A DNA stretch of 60,282 nucleotides from an uncultured Acidobacteriota bacterium. GTDB taxonomy: Bacteria; Acidobacteriota; Vicinamibacteria; Marinacidobacterales; SMYC01. Position numbers and translations under genes: made by a program. Below are positions 25,496 through 34,449 of the stretch, in pieces. The notes below the pieces were generated by a model. That model ran no database searches. It saw only the letters and a program-made list of their open reading frames with translations, and was not told the origin of the DNA. The number at the start of each line of letters is the position of its first letter. The first letter of the stretch is position 1. The DNA is taken from positions 1 through 60,282 of the forward strand of contig CAMYKY010000044.1 in assembly GCA_947259165.1 (NCBI GenBank). The letters run 5' to 3'.

Positions 25496-26245
25496 TTGTC
25501 GAGAATCATGTTCCTGCTAGTACTCGGGCTGTGTACGTTCGCGGGTGCTTCCAGCGAGGCGCAGGAGAGTCGTTGCGCTGATTGCCATTTCGCGAATCCA
25601 CAAGCGGATCCTGACCCGAATCACTTGCAAGATTGGGATCGCTCGCCCCATGGTCGTAACCGTGTCGGGTGTGACGGGTGTCACAAGGGTAACGCCGCGA
25701 CTACCGAATCGTTTTTGGCTCACCAAGGCGTTCTCACGAGCCGCAATCCATCGAGCCCGGTACATCGAAATAACCTGCCGCGTACGTGTGGCGCGTGTCA
25801 TACCGGCGCGTTTGTTGCCTTCCAAAAAAGCCGCCATTTAGGGCTTCTCGGCGAGGGGAACGCCGACGGTCCGACGTGCTCGACCTGCCACGGTAGCGTC
25901 GGCGCTGAGCTGCTCTCTCCGAGGCGTTTGGAGACGCAATGCGAGAGCTGCCACGGCGCGGACGACGTGTTTCCGCTGCCCGAGGTTGCGTTTCAGGGCC
26001 GGCTCTTGCTCGAGGAGGTTGTTTTAGTGAGAGAACTGCTCGGGCAGGCGACGGGTCTCATCGCGCGCGTCGAGGACGACACGCGCAAGCGAGAGTTTGA
26101 AGAGGCTCTTCAGCAAGCCGAGGTACCCCTTACTGAAGCCGTTCAGGCCGCACATGCCTTCGTATTCGACCAGATGAAGGAGCGGCTGACGACGGCCCGT
26201 GAGCGGTCCATCGTGCTTCTGAACGCGCTCGCGAATCCGGAGTGA
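25496..26245 (+). CDS. Pentaheme c-type cytochrome, exported
   Basis: A 249-aa protein from TTG 25496, chosen because GGAGGAG lies seven bases upstream (an ATG is at 25508). A signal peptide precedes five CXXCH haem sites: CADCH, CDGCH, CGACH, CSTCH and CESCH, all within about residues 27-155. The C-terminal third is an amphipathic helical region without Cys (LLLEEVVLVRELLGQATGLI). It is probably a periplasmic electron carrier or a subunit of a membrane redox complex. It resembles cytochrome c3/c7-type proteins but no specific family is certain. A TACAAT box at 25429-25434 may be its promoter. Confidence 0.85.
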   Translation: MSRIMFLLVLGLCTFAGASSEAQESRCADCHFANPQADPDPNHLQDWDRSPHGRNRVGCDGCHKGNAATTESFLAHQGVLTSRNPSSPVHRNNLPRTCGACHTGAFVAFQKSRHLGLLGEGNADGPTCSTCHGSVGAELLSPRRLETQCESCHGADDVFPLPEVAFQGRLLLEEVVLVRELLGQATGLIARVEDDTRKREFEEALQQAEVPLTEAVQAAHAFVFDQMKERLTTARERSIVLLNALANPE

Positions 26246-26284
26246 GCGAGGAGTGTGCGCCCGTTTCGTCTCACCAAAGAATAA

Positions 26285-26310
26285 GGGCGACCACCTTTGG
26301 GTGGTCGCCC
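26285..26310 (-). terminator. Hairpin terminator for the minus-strand ATPase locus
   Basis: GGGCGACCACC (26285-26295) and GGTGGTCGCCC (26300-26310) form an 11-bp stem with a 4-nt loop. Read on the minus strand it is followed by TTATTCTTT, a U-rich tract, directly downstream of the P-type ATPase reading frame. It may also stop plus-strand transcripts from the cytochrome gene. Confidence 0.75.
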
Positions 26311-26341
26311 CGACGTTGAGGGCGTCGCTGCGAGTGCAACG

Positions 26342-28940
26342 TCAGTCGGTTGCACTTCCGCGTCCGTGGCGCAAGGATTTGTAGAGTTCTGCGATCACGA
26401 ATATCGGCACGGCGGCTGCCGCGATGACGATCCAGTCCTCGAGGTGGAGCGGGACGGTGTGCAGCGTGCGCTGAAGGAAAGGCACGTAGACGGCGCACAC
26501 CTGTAGGCCCAGCGTGATCCCCCAGGCGAGCAATACCCACTTGTTCGTGAAGAGCCCGACTGTTCGTATCGGCGCTGCCAGCGAGCGGAAATTGAAGACG
26601 TTCATCTTTTCGATGACGATGATCCCGGTGAACGCGACGGTTTGGGCGAGCACCGCTCGTTCCGGGCCGCCGGTGATGTAGAACTGGAAGAGCAAGAGCG
26701 TTGCAACGCCGATGTAGCCCCCGAGCCCGAGTATCGTGAGCACACCGCTTCTATCCAGAATAGGCTCGCCCGCGCCGCGCGGCGGCCGGTGCATGATGCC
26801 GCGCTCCGGAAGCTCGGTTCCCAGGGCTACGGCGGTCATCCCGTCGGTCACGAGGTTCATCCACAGAATCTGTACCGGCAGAAGAATGAGTGGCCCGCCG
26901 AAGATGATATTCAGAAGGATCGCCGTGACTTCGCCCGTATTGGAGGAAAGCAAATACCGGACGAACTTCTGGATGTTGTCGTACTGACGCCGCCCTTCCT
27001 CGACCGCACCGATAATGGAAGCGAAGTTGTCATCCGTCAGGATCAGGTCGGAGGCCCCTTTGGCGACGTCCGTTCCGCGAAGACCCATCGCGATGCCGAC
27101 ATCCGCCTTCTTGAGCGCCGGGGCGTCATTGACGCCGTCACCGGTCATCGCGACAACGTGGCCGCGACGCTGTAACAACGTCACGATGCGAAGCTTGTGC
27201 TCCGGAGTAGTGCGGGCGAAGACGAGGTCCTCTTCGAGCGCCGCGGTGAGCTCGTCGTCCTTCAGGGTGCGAAGCTCCGACCCCGTAAGGCCCCGCGTCG
27301 CGGGAAGACCGATTCTCGCAGCGATTGCGAGAGCTGTATCCAGAGCATCGCCGGTAATCATGATGACCTTGATGCCCGCCGTTCGCGCGAGCGCGATGGC
27401 CTCCGATACCTCGGGTCGAGGTGGATCGATAATGCCGACGACTCCGAGCATCGTCAGATCCCGCTCGACGACGTCTTCGACATCCTCATGGGGCAGCGTG
27501 TACTGCGCCAGGCGGCGGCGTGCGATCGCGAGAGTCCTCAGCCCCGACCGGGCCAAGTCGGAGTAAGCTTCGGTGTAGCGGCGCCGATCCGCGTCGGTCA
27601 TCTCGCGCTCCTCGCTCCCGTCCAGAATTCGAGTACACCGGTCGAGGATGACTTCCGGAGCGCCTTTGACATGCGCGACGATCCCGTCGGGGCTGTCGAC
27701 CACCACCGTCATCCGTTTTCGCGACGAGTTGAACGAGAACTCCGTCATTCTCGTCGTGGCGTCGCCGGGGTCGATCCAGGCTTTGTGCGCTGCGACGACG
27801 AGACTTGCTTCGGTGGGCTCACCGAGCTCGTGCCACCCAGTCTCGTCTTTCCAGATGTGCGCGTGATTGCAAACGAGTCCGGATCGCAGCAGCGCGAGTA
27901 GATCCGGCCGCCGGCGGAAATCGCACCGCTGCCCGTCCGTCTCGAAATGTCCGGCCGGGTCGTAGCCGACGCCGGTCGCCCGAACCTCGCCGGCTGGGAG
28001 CCAGATGCAACAGAACCCGTCGCTTCACCATCGCGCGAATTCCGAGGGCCATGGTGATGGTCACGACCGCCGGAAGCCCTTCCGGCACGACGGCGACGGC
28101 CAATGAGACCCCGGTGAGGAACATCTCGGAGAGCGATTTGCCGGCGAGCCAGCCGGCGCCGGCGACGAGGGCGGAGACAACGATCGACAGGACGCCGAGC
28201 TGCCTGGCAACGACGGCGAGCCGCTTCTGAAGCGGGGTCTTGTCGGTATCCACCGCCTGCGTCAATTGAGCGATGCGTCCGAACTCCGAGAGCATCCCGG
28301 TCGCGGTCACGACGCCTCGGGCGCGTCCGTTCGTCACCGCAGTGCCCATCCACGCCATTGAGGAACGTTGGGAAAGCGGGGTGTCCGGTGCGCCCCCCTG
28401 GGCCGTCTTCGCGACCGAGCCCGACTCTCCCGTGAGTGTGGACTCGTCGACCTTGACGTTGAGCGCTTCGATCAGACGAAGGTCTGCCGGCACGCGGTCA
28501 CCGATCTCGAGAACGACGACGTCGCCGGGAACGAGCGTCTGGGCGTCGACTTCCGCTTCGCTGCCGTCACGTACGACGCGGCACTGCGGTGAGAGCATGC
28601 GTCGCAGCGCCGCGATTGCATTCTCGGCCTTCCATTCCTGGATGAACCCGAGAACCCCGTTGAAAGCAACGATGGCAACAATCGTTGCCGCATCGCCCGC
28701 TTCGCCGGTGAGCAGCGAGATCGCGGCGGCGACGAGCAGTATGAGAATGAGGACGTCGAAAAACTGTCGTGAGAAGACCGTATACCACGGCGTGCGGCGG
28801 ATCGTCTCCAGGACGTTAGCGCCGTAGCGTTCGAGGCGACCGGTGGCCTCCGTCGAACGAAGTCCGGCGACGGCATCGGTCTCGAGATGGTGGACGACCT
28901 CGTCGGCGGCGAGCGCCCAGAATGGCTGGGGATCGGACAC
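26342..28940 (-). pseudogene. P-type cation (Ca2+-type) ATPase with internal deletion of the phosphorylation site
   Basis: The N-terminal part (28940 to about 28001, GTG start) carries the cation_ATPase_N region, DESTLTGESGSVAKTA, and the M4 motif VAVVPEGLPAVVTITMALGIRAM. The C-terminal part (about 28001 to 26342) carries WLPAGEVRATGVGYDPAGHF, MTEFSFNSSRKRM, MTGDGVNDAPALKKADVGIAMG and the last membrane helices. Between them the conserved LPAVETLGS..CSDKTGTLT block, roughly 30-35 residues, is absent and the frame changes. Loss of the DKTGT aspartate removes catalysis, so this is a pseudogene unless the assembly is wrong. PEGL plus the overall match place it in the SERCA-like P2 group. Confidence 0.85.
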
Positions 28941-29061
28941 GGACTATTCCTACCACGTCCGAGTCCGACATAGGGCGTGTGAAATGCCCCAGTGTTTGGA
29001 TACAATCGGCGTCGGACACCGCTTTTTTCTGGTGTGTTTTTTGCACTACGAAGACAATGAG

Positions 29062-30009
29062 GTGCAGTTGCCTGCTCAGTGGGTTCGGTTCGTAGGTCTG
29101 TTCGTGCTCGTCGCGGTGAGCGCCGGGTGCTCCGTTAGAAAATACGCGATCAATCAAGTTGGCGATATCCTTGCGTCGGGGGGCTCGATCTATGAATCCG
29201 ACGAAGACATCGAGTTCGTCGGTCAGGCGCTTCCGTTCTCTCTCAAGCTCGTCGAGAGCCTCATCGAAGAGTCACCTACCCATCGTGGGCTCTTGCTGAC
29301 CGCGGCTCGCGGATTCGCCGTTTATTCCTACGCCTACGTGGATTTCGATGCCGAGGTGGTGGCGGATGAGAGTTTCGAGCGCGCGCGAGAGCAGCGTGAG
29401 CGCGCGCGTGGGTTTTATTTGCGATCCCACCGTTACGGAATTCGAGGTCTGAGTCTTTTCTATCCGGGTTTTGGCGTGAACCTACGCCAAAACCCCGAGG
29501 CTGCGGTGGATCTTGTCGAAGAGAAGAAGGCGAAAGATATTCTCCCGTTCCTCTACTGGAGTGCCGCCTCTCTGGGCCTCGCCATCGCTTCCGCGAAGAA
29601 CGATGCCGCGATGCTCGCCCGCATCCCCGAGGTCGAAGCGCTGCTCGAGCGATCCCTCGAGCTCGACGAAGCATGGGACGAAGGTGCGCTTCATGAATTC
29701 CACATCACGCTGGCCGGGGCGAAACCCGGCTCGGTCGATGTCGATGTCGTGAGGAGCCACTACGAACGTGCCTTGGAGCTGTCTGGAGGCAGGCGCGCGA
29801 GTGTGTATCTCGCTTACGCCGAGACCGTCTCCGTCCCCGCTCAGCGAGCGGCGGAGTTTCGCGATCTGGTGGCCAAGGCGCTCTCCGTGGATCCGAACGC
29901 CGACCCGGATTTGCGGTTGACGAACCTCGTCGCTCAACGACGTGCCAAGTGGCTGTTGAGCCAGATCGAAGTACTTTTCTTGGAACCGAACGCCCCTGCC
30001 GAGTCCTGA
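29062..30009 (+). CDS. TatT-type TPR lipoprotein of a TRAP transporter
   Basis: A 315-aa protein. GTG 29062 gives a lipoprotein signal, VRFVGLFVLVAVSAGC, with the acylated Cys in the VSAGC lipobox; the frame is open further upstream. The rest is all-helical with TPR-like repeats and the family stretch FVGQALPFSLKLVESLIEESP. TRAP-associated TPR proteins (TatT, e.g. Treponema Tp0956) trimerise and bind the DctP-like partner. Gene order TatT-DctP-DctQM here fits that class (TPAT). The DctP start is 14 nt after the stop. A TACAAT at 29001 may be the -10 box. Confidence 0.83.
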   Translation: MQLPAQWVRFVGLFVLVAVSAGCSVRKYAINQVGDILASGGSIYESDEDIEFVGQALPFSLKLVESLIEESPTHRGLLLTAARGFAVYSYAYVDFDAEVVADESFERAREQRERARGFYLRSHRYGIRGLSLFYPGFGVNLRQNPEAAVDLVEEKKAKDILPFLYWSAASLGLAIASAKNDAAMLARIPEVEALLERSLELDEAWDEGALHEFHITLAGAKPGSVDVDVVRSHYERALELSGGRRASVYLAYAETVSVPAQRAAEFRDLVAKALSVDPNADPDLRLTNLVAQRRAKWLLSQIEVLFLEPNAPAES

Positions 30010-30023
30010 GGAGAAGCCTGACG

Positions 30024-31052
30024 ATGAACCTAGCGTGGAAGCCGCGTCTTGCACCCCTAGTTCTATTCGCACTGTTAACGGGATTCGGCCCGAGCCCGGC
30101 CGTGGCCCAGGGGAGAATCGTCATCAAGATTGGCACCATCGCGCCCGAAGGGTCGACGTGGCACGACGTGCTTCTGAAGATCCGCCAAGATTGGCGGCGG
30201 ATTTCGAGCGATCGTGTCGAGCTCAGAGTCTATGCGGGTGGCGTTCTCGGTGATGAGTTCGAAATGGTGCGCAAAGTCCAGCGTCGTAGCCTGGATGGTC
30301 TTGCGGTCTCTGGCGTAGGCCTGGCACGCATCGACGAAGGGATCGATTGTCTCCACTATCCGCTATTTTTTGACTCCTACGAGGAGCTCGACTACGTGCG
30401 CGACGCGATCGCGCCCGAGCTCGAAAAGCGCATGGAGGCCCGGAAGTTCAAAGTGCTGAACTGGAGTGATGCGGGCTGGGTCTATTTTTTCACGCGCGAA
30501 CTTGCGCGCACCCCGGACCAGGTGAAGCGAATGAAGCTCTGGATCTCGGCTGGGGATCCGGATACGGAGAAGCTGTTCAAAGACCTCGATTTTCAAGTCG
30601 TACCGCTGCCCGCGACCGACATGCTCACTTCGCTGCAAACCGGTCTCATCGATGCATTCGACGTGCCGCCGCTGTTCGCGCTGCTCGACCGTAGCTACCA
30701 GCAAGCGAATCACATGATCGATCTCAAATGGGCACCGGTGGTCGCGGCCACGGTGATCAGCACTCGCACGTGGGAGAGAATCCCGAAGGATCTTCAGCCA
30801 AAGCTCTTGGAAGTGTCGCGAACAGCGGGCGAGGAGCTTCGGGCGGAGATCCGACGTGCGCATGAGGATGCCGTGGTCGAGATGAAGTCGCGTGGACTCG
30901 TCGTCGTCGAGCTCAATGAACAAGAGCGTGCTGCGTGGCGCGCCGAAGTGGACGCCGCGCTTCCGCTGATGCGCGAGATCCTCGGCCCGCCGGAGCTTTG
31001 CGAAGCGACGCAGCGGTTTCGGGACGAGTACCGTCGTGCCAACGAGCCCTAG
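30024..31052 (+). CDS. dctP: TRAP transporter substrate-binding protein, DctP family
   Basis: A 342-aa periplasmic protein from ATG 30024 with GAGGAG upstream and a signal peptide ending AVAQG. Family features: IKIGTIAPEGSTWHDVL, ELRVYAGGVLGDEFEMVRKVQ, GLIDAFDVPPLFALLDRSYQQ and AYEF-type tail elements. Most DctP proteins carry a conserved Arg that binds a carboxylate; here ...RMKLWISAGDPDTEKLF occupies that zone, where sialic/dicarboxylate binders have RxxxxP, so the ligand may not be a simple organic acid. Its 3' end overlaps the permease gene by 17 bp. Confidence 0.87.
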   Translation: MNLAWKPRLAPLVLFALLTGFGPSPAVAQGRIVIKIGTIAPEGSTWHDVLLKIRQDWRRISSDRVELRVYAGGVLGDEFEMVRKVQRRSLDGLAVSGVGLARIDEGIDCLHYPLFFDSYEELDYVRDAIAPELEKRMEARKFKVLNWSDAGWVYFFTRELARTPDQVKRMKLWISAGDPDTEKLFKDLDFQVVPLPATDMLTSLQTGLIDAFDVPPLFALLDRSYQQANHMIDLKWAPVVAATVISTRTWERIPKDLQPKLLEVSRTAGEELRAEIRRAHEDAVVEMKSRGLVVVELNEQERAAWRAEVDAALPLMREILGPPELCEATQRFRDEYRRANEP

Positions 31053-32862
31053 CCCGTTCCGGCGTTTGCCGGAGCTCACGGAGAACGTCCTCGCGATCAC
31101 TGTTTTGGGCGTCATGACGACGCTACCGCTTGCGGAGATCGTCGGCCGTCGATGGCTCGGCGGCGGCATTCCGGGCTCGGCACCCCTCGTCCAGCACATG
31201 ACCCTGTGGGCGACGTTTCTCGGTGGGGCTCTCGCGGCGCGCTCGGACCGATTGCTCGCACTCTCGCTCACACGATTTCTCCCCGATCGATGGCGCGATC
31301 GCGCACTCGTACTGACATCGTTCTGCGCTACCGCAATTACGAGCCTGCTTTTTGTCGCGAGCGTCGAGCTCGTTCAGCTCGACCGGGAGTACGGCGACAT
31401 CGTCGCCTGGGAGATCCCGTTGTGGGCTTTCTCGATGGTCATGCCGCTCGGCTTTGCCGCGATTACCGGCAGTCTGATCTGGAAGGCGTCGACGTCGTGG
31501 CGCGGCCGGACGGTTGCCGCACTCGGTGTGCTCGTCCCGATAGTGCTAGGCCTTGCGCGAGGAGATGTGGGCCTCGTGGGTCCGGGACTCGTGCTCCCGG
31601 TGGCAGTCGTCATCTTGGTTGCGACTGCCCTCGGTATGCCGATCTTCACTGCAATCGGCGGGATGGCGATGCTACTTTTCTGGGCGGACGGCACGCCGAT
31701 CTCCGCGGTTCCAGGTGAAGCGTATCGGTTGAGCACGTCGGCTGCGCTTCCGGCAATCCCTCTTTTTACGCTCGGGGGCTACCTGCTCGCCGAGGGTGGG
31801 TCGAGTCGCCGCCTGGTGCGCCTGTTCACCGCGCTCGTCGGTTGGCTGCCGGGTGGGGTAGCGATCGCATCGACAGTCGTGCTCGCTTTTTTCACGCCGC
31901 TCACCGGAGCCTCGGGTATCACGATTTTGTCGATGGGTGGACTCTTGCTGCCGGTTCTCGTCAAGGCTCGCTACCCGGAGAATACGTCGATCGGTCTCGT
32001 TACCGTTTCTGGCTCCATCGGACTTCTGCTGCCACCGAGTCTGCCCGTGATTCTTTATGCGTTTTACGCCGAGCTCATGATCGAAGAGCTTTTCATCGGC
32101 GGGATCCTTCCTGGACTCATTCTCATTGCGGTTGTTGCCGGGTGGGGGGCTTTTCGAGGCGTGTCGAGCGGTTCCGAGCGAACGCCCTTCAATCGTCGTG
32201 AAGCGAGGAGCGCTATTTGGGAGGCGAAGTGGGAGCTCTTGCTTCCGGTGGTCCTTCTCGGTGGTCTTTTTGGCGGCTTCACAACCCTCGTCGAAGCCGC
32301 CGCCCTCATCGTCGTGTACACGATCGTTGTCGAGTGTTTCGTGTTCGGAGACCTGAGTGTGCGGCGCGACTTGCCGAGGGTGTTCGTGGAGAGCGCGACC
32401 CTCGTCGGCGGGTTCATGATCATTCTTGGCGTGGCCTTGGGTCTGACGAGTTACTTCATTCTCGCTCAGGTGCCGATGCACCTGTTGAGCTGGGTGCAGC
32501 TGCACATCGAATCGCCGATTCTGTTTCTCCTGGCGTTGAACGTTCTACTGATTATTGTCGGCGCTCTGATGGACATCTACTCCGCCATCCTCGTCATTGT
32601 TCCGCTAATCGTGCCCATGGCCGCTGTCTACGGCATCGACCCGGTGCATCTCGGCATCGTGTTTCTCGCCAACATGGAGCTCGGCTACTTGATGCCGCCG
32701 ATGGGGGAGAACCTGTTTCTCTCCGCGTACCGATTCGATCAGCCCCTCACCCGGATCTACCGCTCGACGCTTCCGTACGTGGTCATCCTGCTCGTCGCCG
32801 TGCTGCTGATTACCTACGTTCCTGCCCTCACGCTGTGGCCCGTCGAGTGGTGGCGGGGCTGA
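31036..32862 (+). CDS. dctM: TRAP transporter fused small and large permease (DctQM)
   Basis: A 608-aa membrane protein. The first 150 residues with four helices, including GSAPLVQHMTLWATFLGGALAARSD, correspond to a DctQ small permease. The remainder matches DctM: AIPLFTLGGYLLAEGGSSRRLVR, FFTPLTGASGITILSMGGLLLPVL, SIGLLLPPSLPVILYAF, MDIYSAILVIVPLIVPMA and MELGYLMPPMGENLFL. Fusion of Q and M is known in some TRAP systems. It drives Na+-coupled solute uptake with the DctP and TatT partners encoded just upstream. GTG start at 31036. Confidence 0.87.
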   Translation: MPTSPSPFRRLPELTENVLAITVLGVMTTLPLAEIVGRRWLGGGIPGSAPLVQHMTLWATFLGGALAARSDRLLALSLTRFLPDRWRDRALVLTSFCATAITSLLFVASVELVQLDREYGDIVAWEIPLWAFSMVMPLGFAAITGSLIWKASTSWRGRTVAALGVLVPIVLGLARGDVGLVGPGLVLPVAVVILVATALGMPIFTAIGGMAMLLFWADGTPISAVPGEAYRLSTSAALPAIPLFTLGGYLLAEGGSSRRLVRLFTALVGWLPGGVAIASTVVLAFFTPLTGASGITILSMGGLLLPVLVKARYPENTSIGLVTVSGSIGLLLPPSLPVILYAFYAELMIEELFIGGILPGLILIAVVAGWGAFRGVSSGSERTPFNRREARSAIWEAKWELLLPVVLLGGLFGGFTTLVEAAALIVVYTIVVECFVFGDLSVRRDLPRVFVESATLVGGFMIILGVALGLTSYFILAQVPMHLLSWVQLHIESPILFLLALNVLLIIVGALMDIYSAILVIVPLIVPMAAVYGIDPVHLGIVFLANMELGYLMPPMGENLFLSAYRFDQPLTRIYRSTLPYVVILLVAVLLITYVPALTLWPVEWWRG

Positions 32863-32931
32863 CGGCCCCTACCGAAGCTCGCCGGGCTGCCGGCCACACA
32901 CACTATGTTAGCCTCTCGTTTTCGGGGGGAA

Positions 32932-33207
32932 ATGAAATCGGTGTCGCTTGTCGTATTGCTCGCCGTGCTGGCTTCTTGTTCGAATGAGCCCGAGCCGACC
33001 GCTTCGACCCCGCTCTTGTTCGAACCCCGCAGCTGCCAGCGACTCCCGACGTCGCCGCGGAGGGTCGTTTCGACGACTCGTCGGAGCCGCCGAGTAAAAC
33101 CGCTCAGCACGAGATACGCCGAAGGATTTGCCCAAGAGTCGCAGCACGGGCACCGTGAGCCCGATGAGTGGGCCCGCGAGGTACCAGTCTTGGCAGGGCC
33201 TCGTTGA
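32932..33207 (+). pseudogene. Lipoprotein N-terminus with a non-conserved tail
   Basis: From ATG 32932 (also readable from 32905) the product starts MKSVSLVVLLAVLASCSNE, a good lipoprotein signal with lipobox LASC. After about residue 25 the sequence turns into Arg/Ser-rich text without protein-like character (TTRRSRRVKPLSTRYAEGF). It overlaps a truncated TSUP gene. Most likely the 5' end of a lipoprotein gene was joined to unrelated DNA by a deletion. No family is recognised. Confidence 0.4.
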
Positions 33208-33593
33208 GACGCGGCGTCATCGTGCTCGAGGGACTCGTGGTTGGTGGAGTCACGGGACTTGTCGGCGTCGGCGGCGGGTTCCTGATCGTGCCGGCGCTCG
33301 TGCTGCTGGGGGGGCTCACCATGCATCAGGCGGTCGGCACCAGCCTTGCGATTATCGCGATGAAATCTGCAACTGGCTTCTACAAATACCTGGACGTCCT
33401 GTCACAAGCCGATTTGTCGGTGAGCTGGAATCTGGTCTATCTGTTCGTGGCGCTCGGCATTGCAGGAAGTTTTGCCGGGGGAGCCATCGCGCATCGCCTA
33501 CCCCAATCGGTGCTGCGTCGCGTGTTTGCGGTGCTACTCATCGGGATGGGTCTGTTCATCATGACGAGCTCGGTTGTATCTCTTTCAGGATGA
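33168..33593 (+). pseudogene. TSUP (TauE/SafE-like) permease, 5'-truncated
   Basis: The 141-aa frame contains only the second half of a sulfite-exporter/TSUP protein: EGLVVGGVTGLVGVGGGFLIVPALVLLGGLTMHQAVGTSLAIIAM, followed by LFVALGIAGSFAGGAIAHRLPQ and a last helix. Full TSUP proteins are about 250-270 aa with two homologous halves; the first half is missing, and an in-frame TGA lies at 33153. A functional half-size protein that dimerises cannot be excluded. Its 3' end overlaps the sigma-factor gene on the other strand by 35 bp. Confidence 0.65.
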
Positions 33594-34350
33594 GGTCCTT
33601 CAGCGCATCGGGAATCTCTCCATTTCCGACAAAGCGGCACGCCTCGTGGCCGAGATCGAGTGTCGCGAAAAGCGACTGGCACCGCGCGCAAAGCTCGTCC
33701 TGTGGGACGGGGAAGTCGACGCCACGGTCCAGGGAATCCTGTTTTGCTTTCAGCAAATCCAGACACATTCGCTGTGAGTGATCGGGGGGCGGCGCGTTTT
33801 TTTGGGGAAGGTGGCGGCGAAGCTCTTTCGCGACGTGCAACCGGGCGCGATGCAGTCGGGTCTTGACGGTGGACTCTTTCACCCCGAGAATGCTCGCCAC
33901 GTCCGCGATGGAAAGCTCCATGATTTCCTTGAGCACTAACGGGAGCCGAAAACTCTCAGGCAGGGTGGCGATCGCATTGTCGAGCGCGGCACGATTCTCA
34001 CGTTTCTCGAGGAGCTCTAGAGGCCCGTCGCCGGTCGAAGCGATGTCGACGACAGTCCGGTCTCCGGAAGGTAGCAGCTTCTCGAGCGGTTCCAACTGGC
34101 GCGGCTCTCCGGCGCGTTTGCGGTGGCGCCGCTGGCAGACCCGGGCCGCGATGCGATAGAGCCACGTGGCCGGATCCGAGCGCCCTTCGAACTGATCCCA
34201 CTTCCGAAATGCCAGAAGGAACGTATCCTGAACGAGGTCTTGCGCCTCATCGTCATTGCCGCAGAATCGAAGGCCTAACGAGTAAAGGCGTCCGCCGTGC
34301 CGGTCCATCAACTCGGCAACGGCGACATCGGCCGGAGCGTGCTCCATCAT
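33559..34350 (-). CDS. ECF-type RNA polymerase sigma factor with Cys-rich C-terminal extension
   Basis: A 263-aa protein from ATG 34350 (further in-frame codons extend to 34413). Sigma2 is seen in LYSLGLRFCGNDDEAQDLVQDTFLLAFRKW and WLYRIAARVCQRRHRK, and sigma4 in LPESFRLPLVLKEIMELSIADVASILGVKESTVKTRLHRAR. After the normal ECF end (about residue 185) there is an extra domain of about 75 residues with MCLDLL, DELCARCQSLF and HEACRF. The four cysteines could bind zinc or sense redox state, like a fused zf-HC2 anti-sigma module (inference). It is divergent from the antiporter gene. Confidence 0.87.
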   Translation of the reverse strand: MMEHAPADVAVAELMDRHGGRLYSLGLRFCGNDDEAQDLVQDTFLLAFRKWDQFEGRSDPATWLYRIAARVCQRRHRKRAGEPRQLEPLEKLLPSGDRTVVDIASTGDGPLELLEKRENRAALDNAIATLPESFRLPLVLKEIMELSIADVASILGVKESTVKTRLHRARLHVAKELRRHLPQKNAPPPDHSQRMCLDLLKAKQDSLDRGVDFPVPQDELCARCQSLFATLDLGHEACRFVGNGEIPDALKDLILKEIQPSSS

Positions 34351-34449
34351 GGGGGCATAGTAGCCCGGAATCCGTCGTGGCACCGACGGATTTCGTCGTA
34401 CTGTCAGCGACACGGGTACTGCTGCATCTGGTGTACGCTATCGACATCG

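Noticed and set aside
27990..28030. Programmed frameshift in the P-type ATPase
   Set aside because: The phosphorylation block is physically missing, so frame change alone could not restore a working enzyme.
30363..31271. A 302-codon minus-strand frame opposite dctP/dctQM
   Set aside because: Shadow of the TRAP genes; composition is not protein-like.
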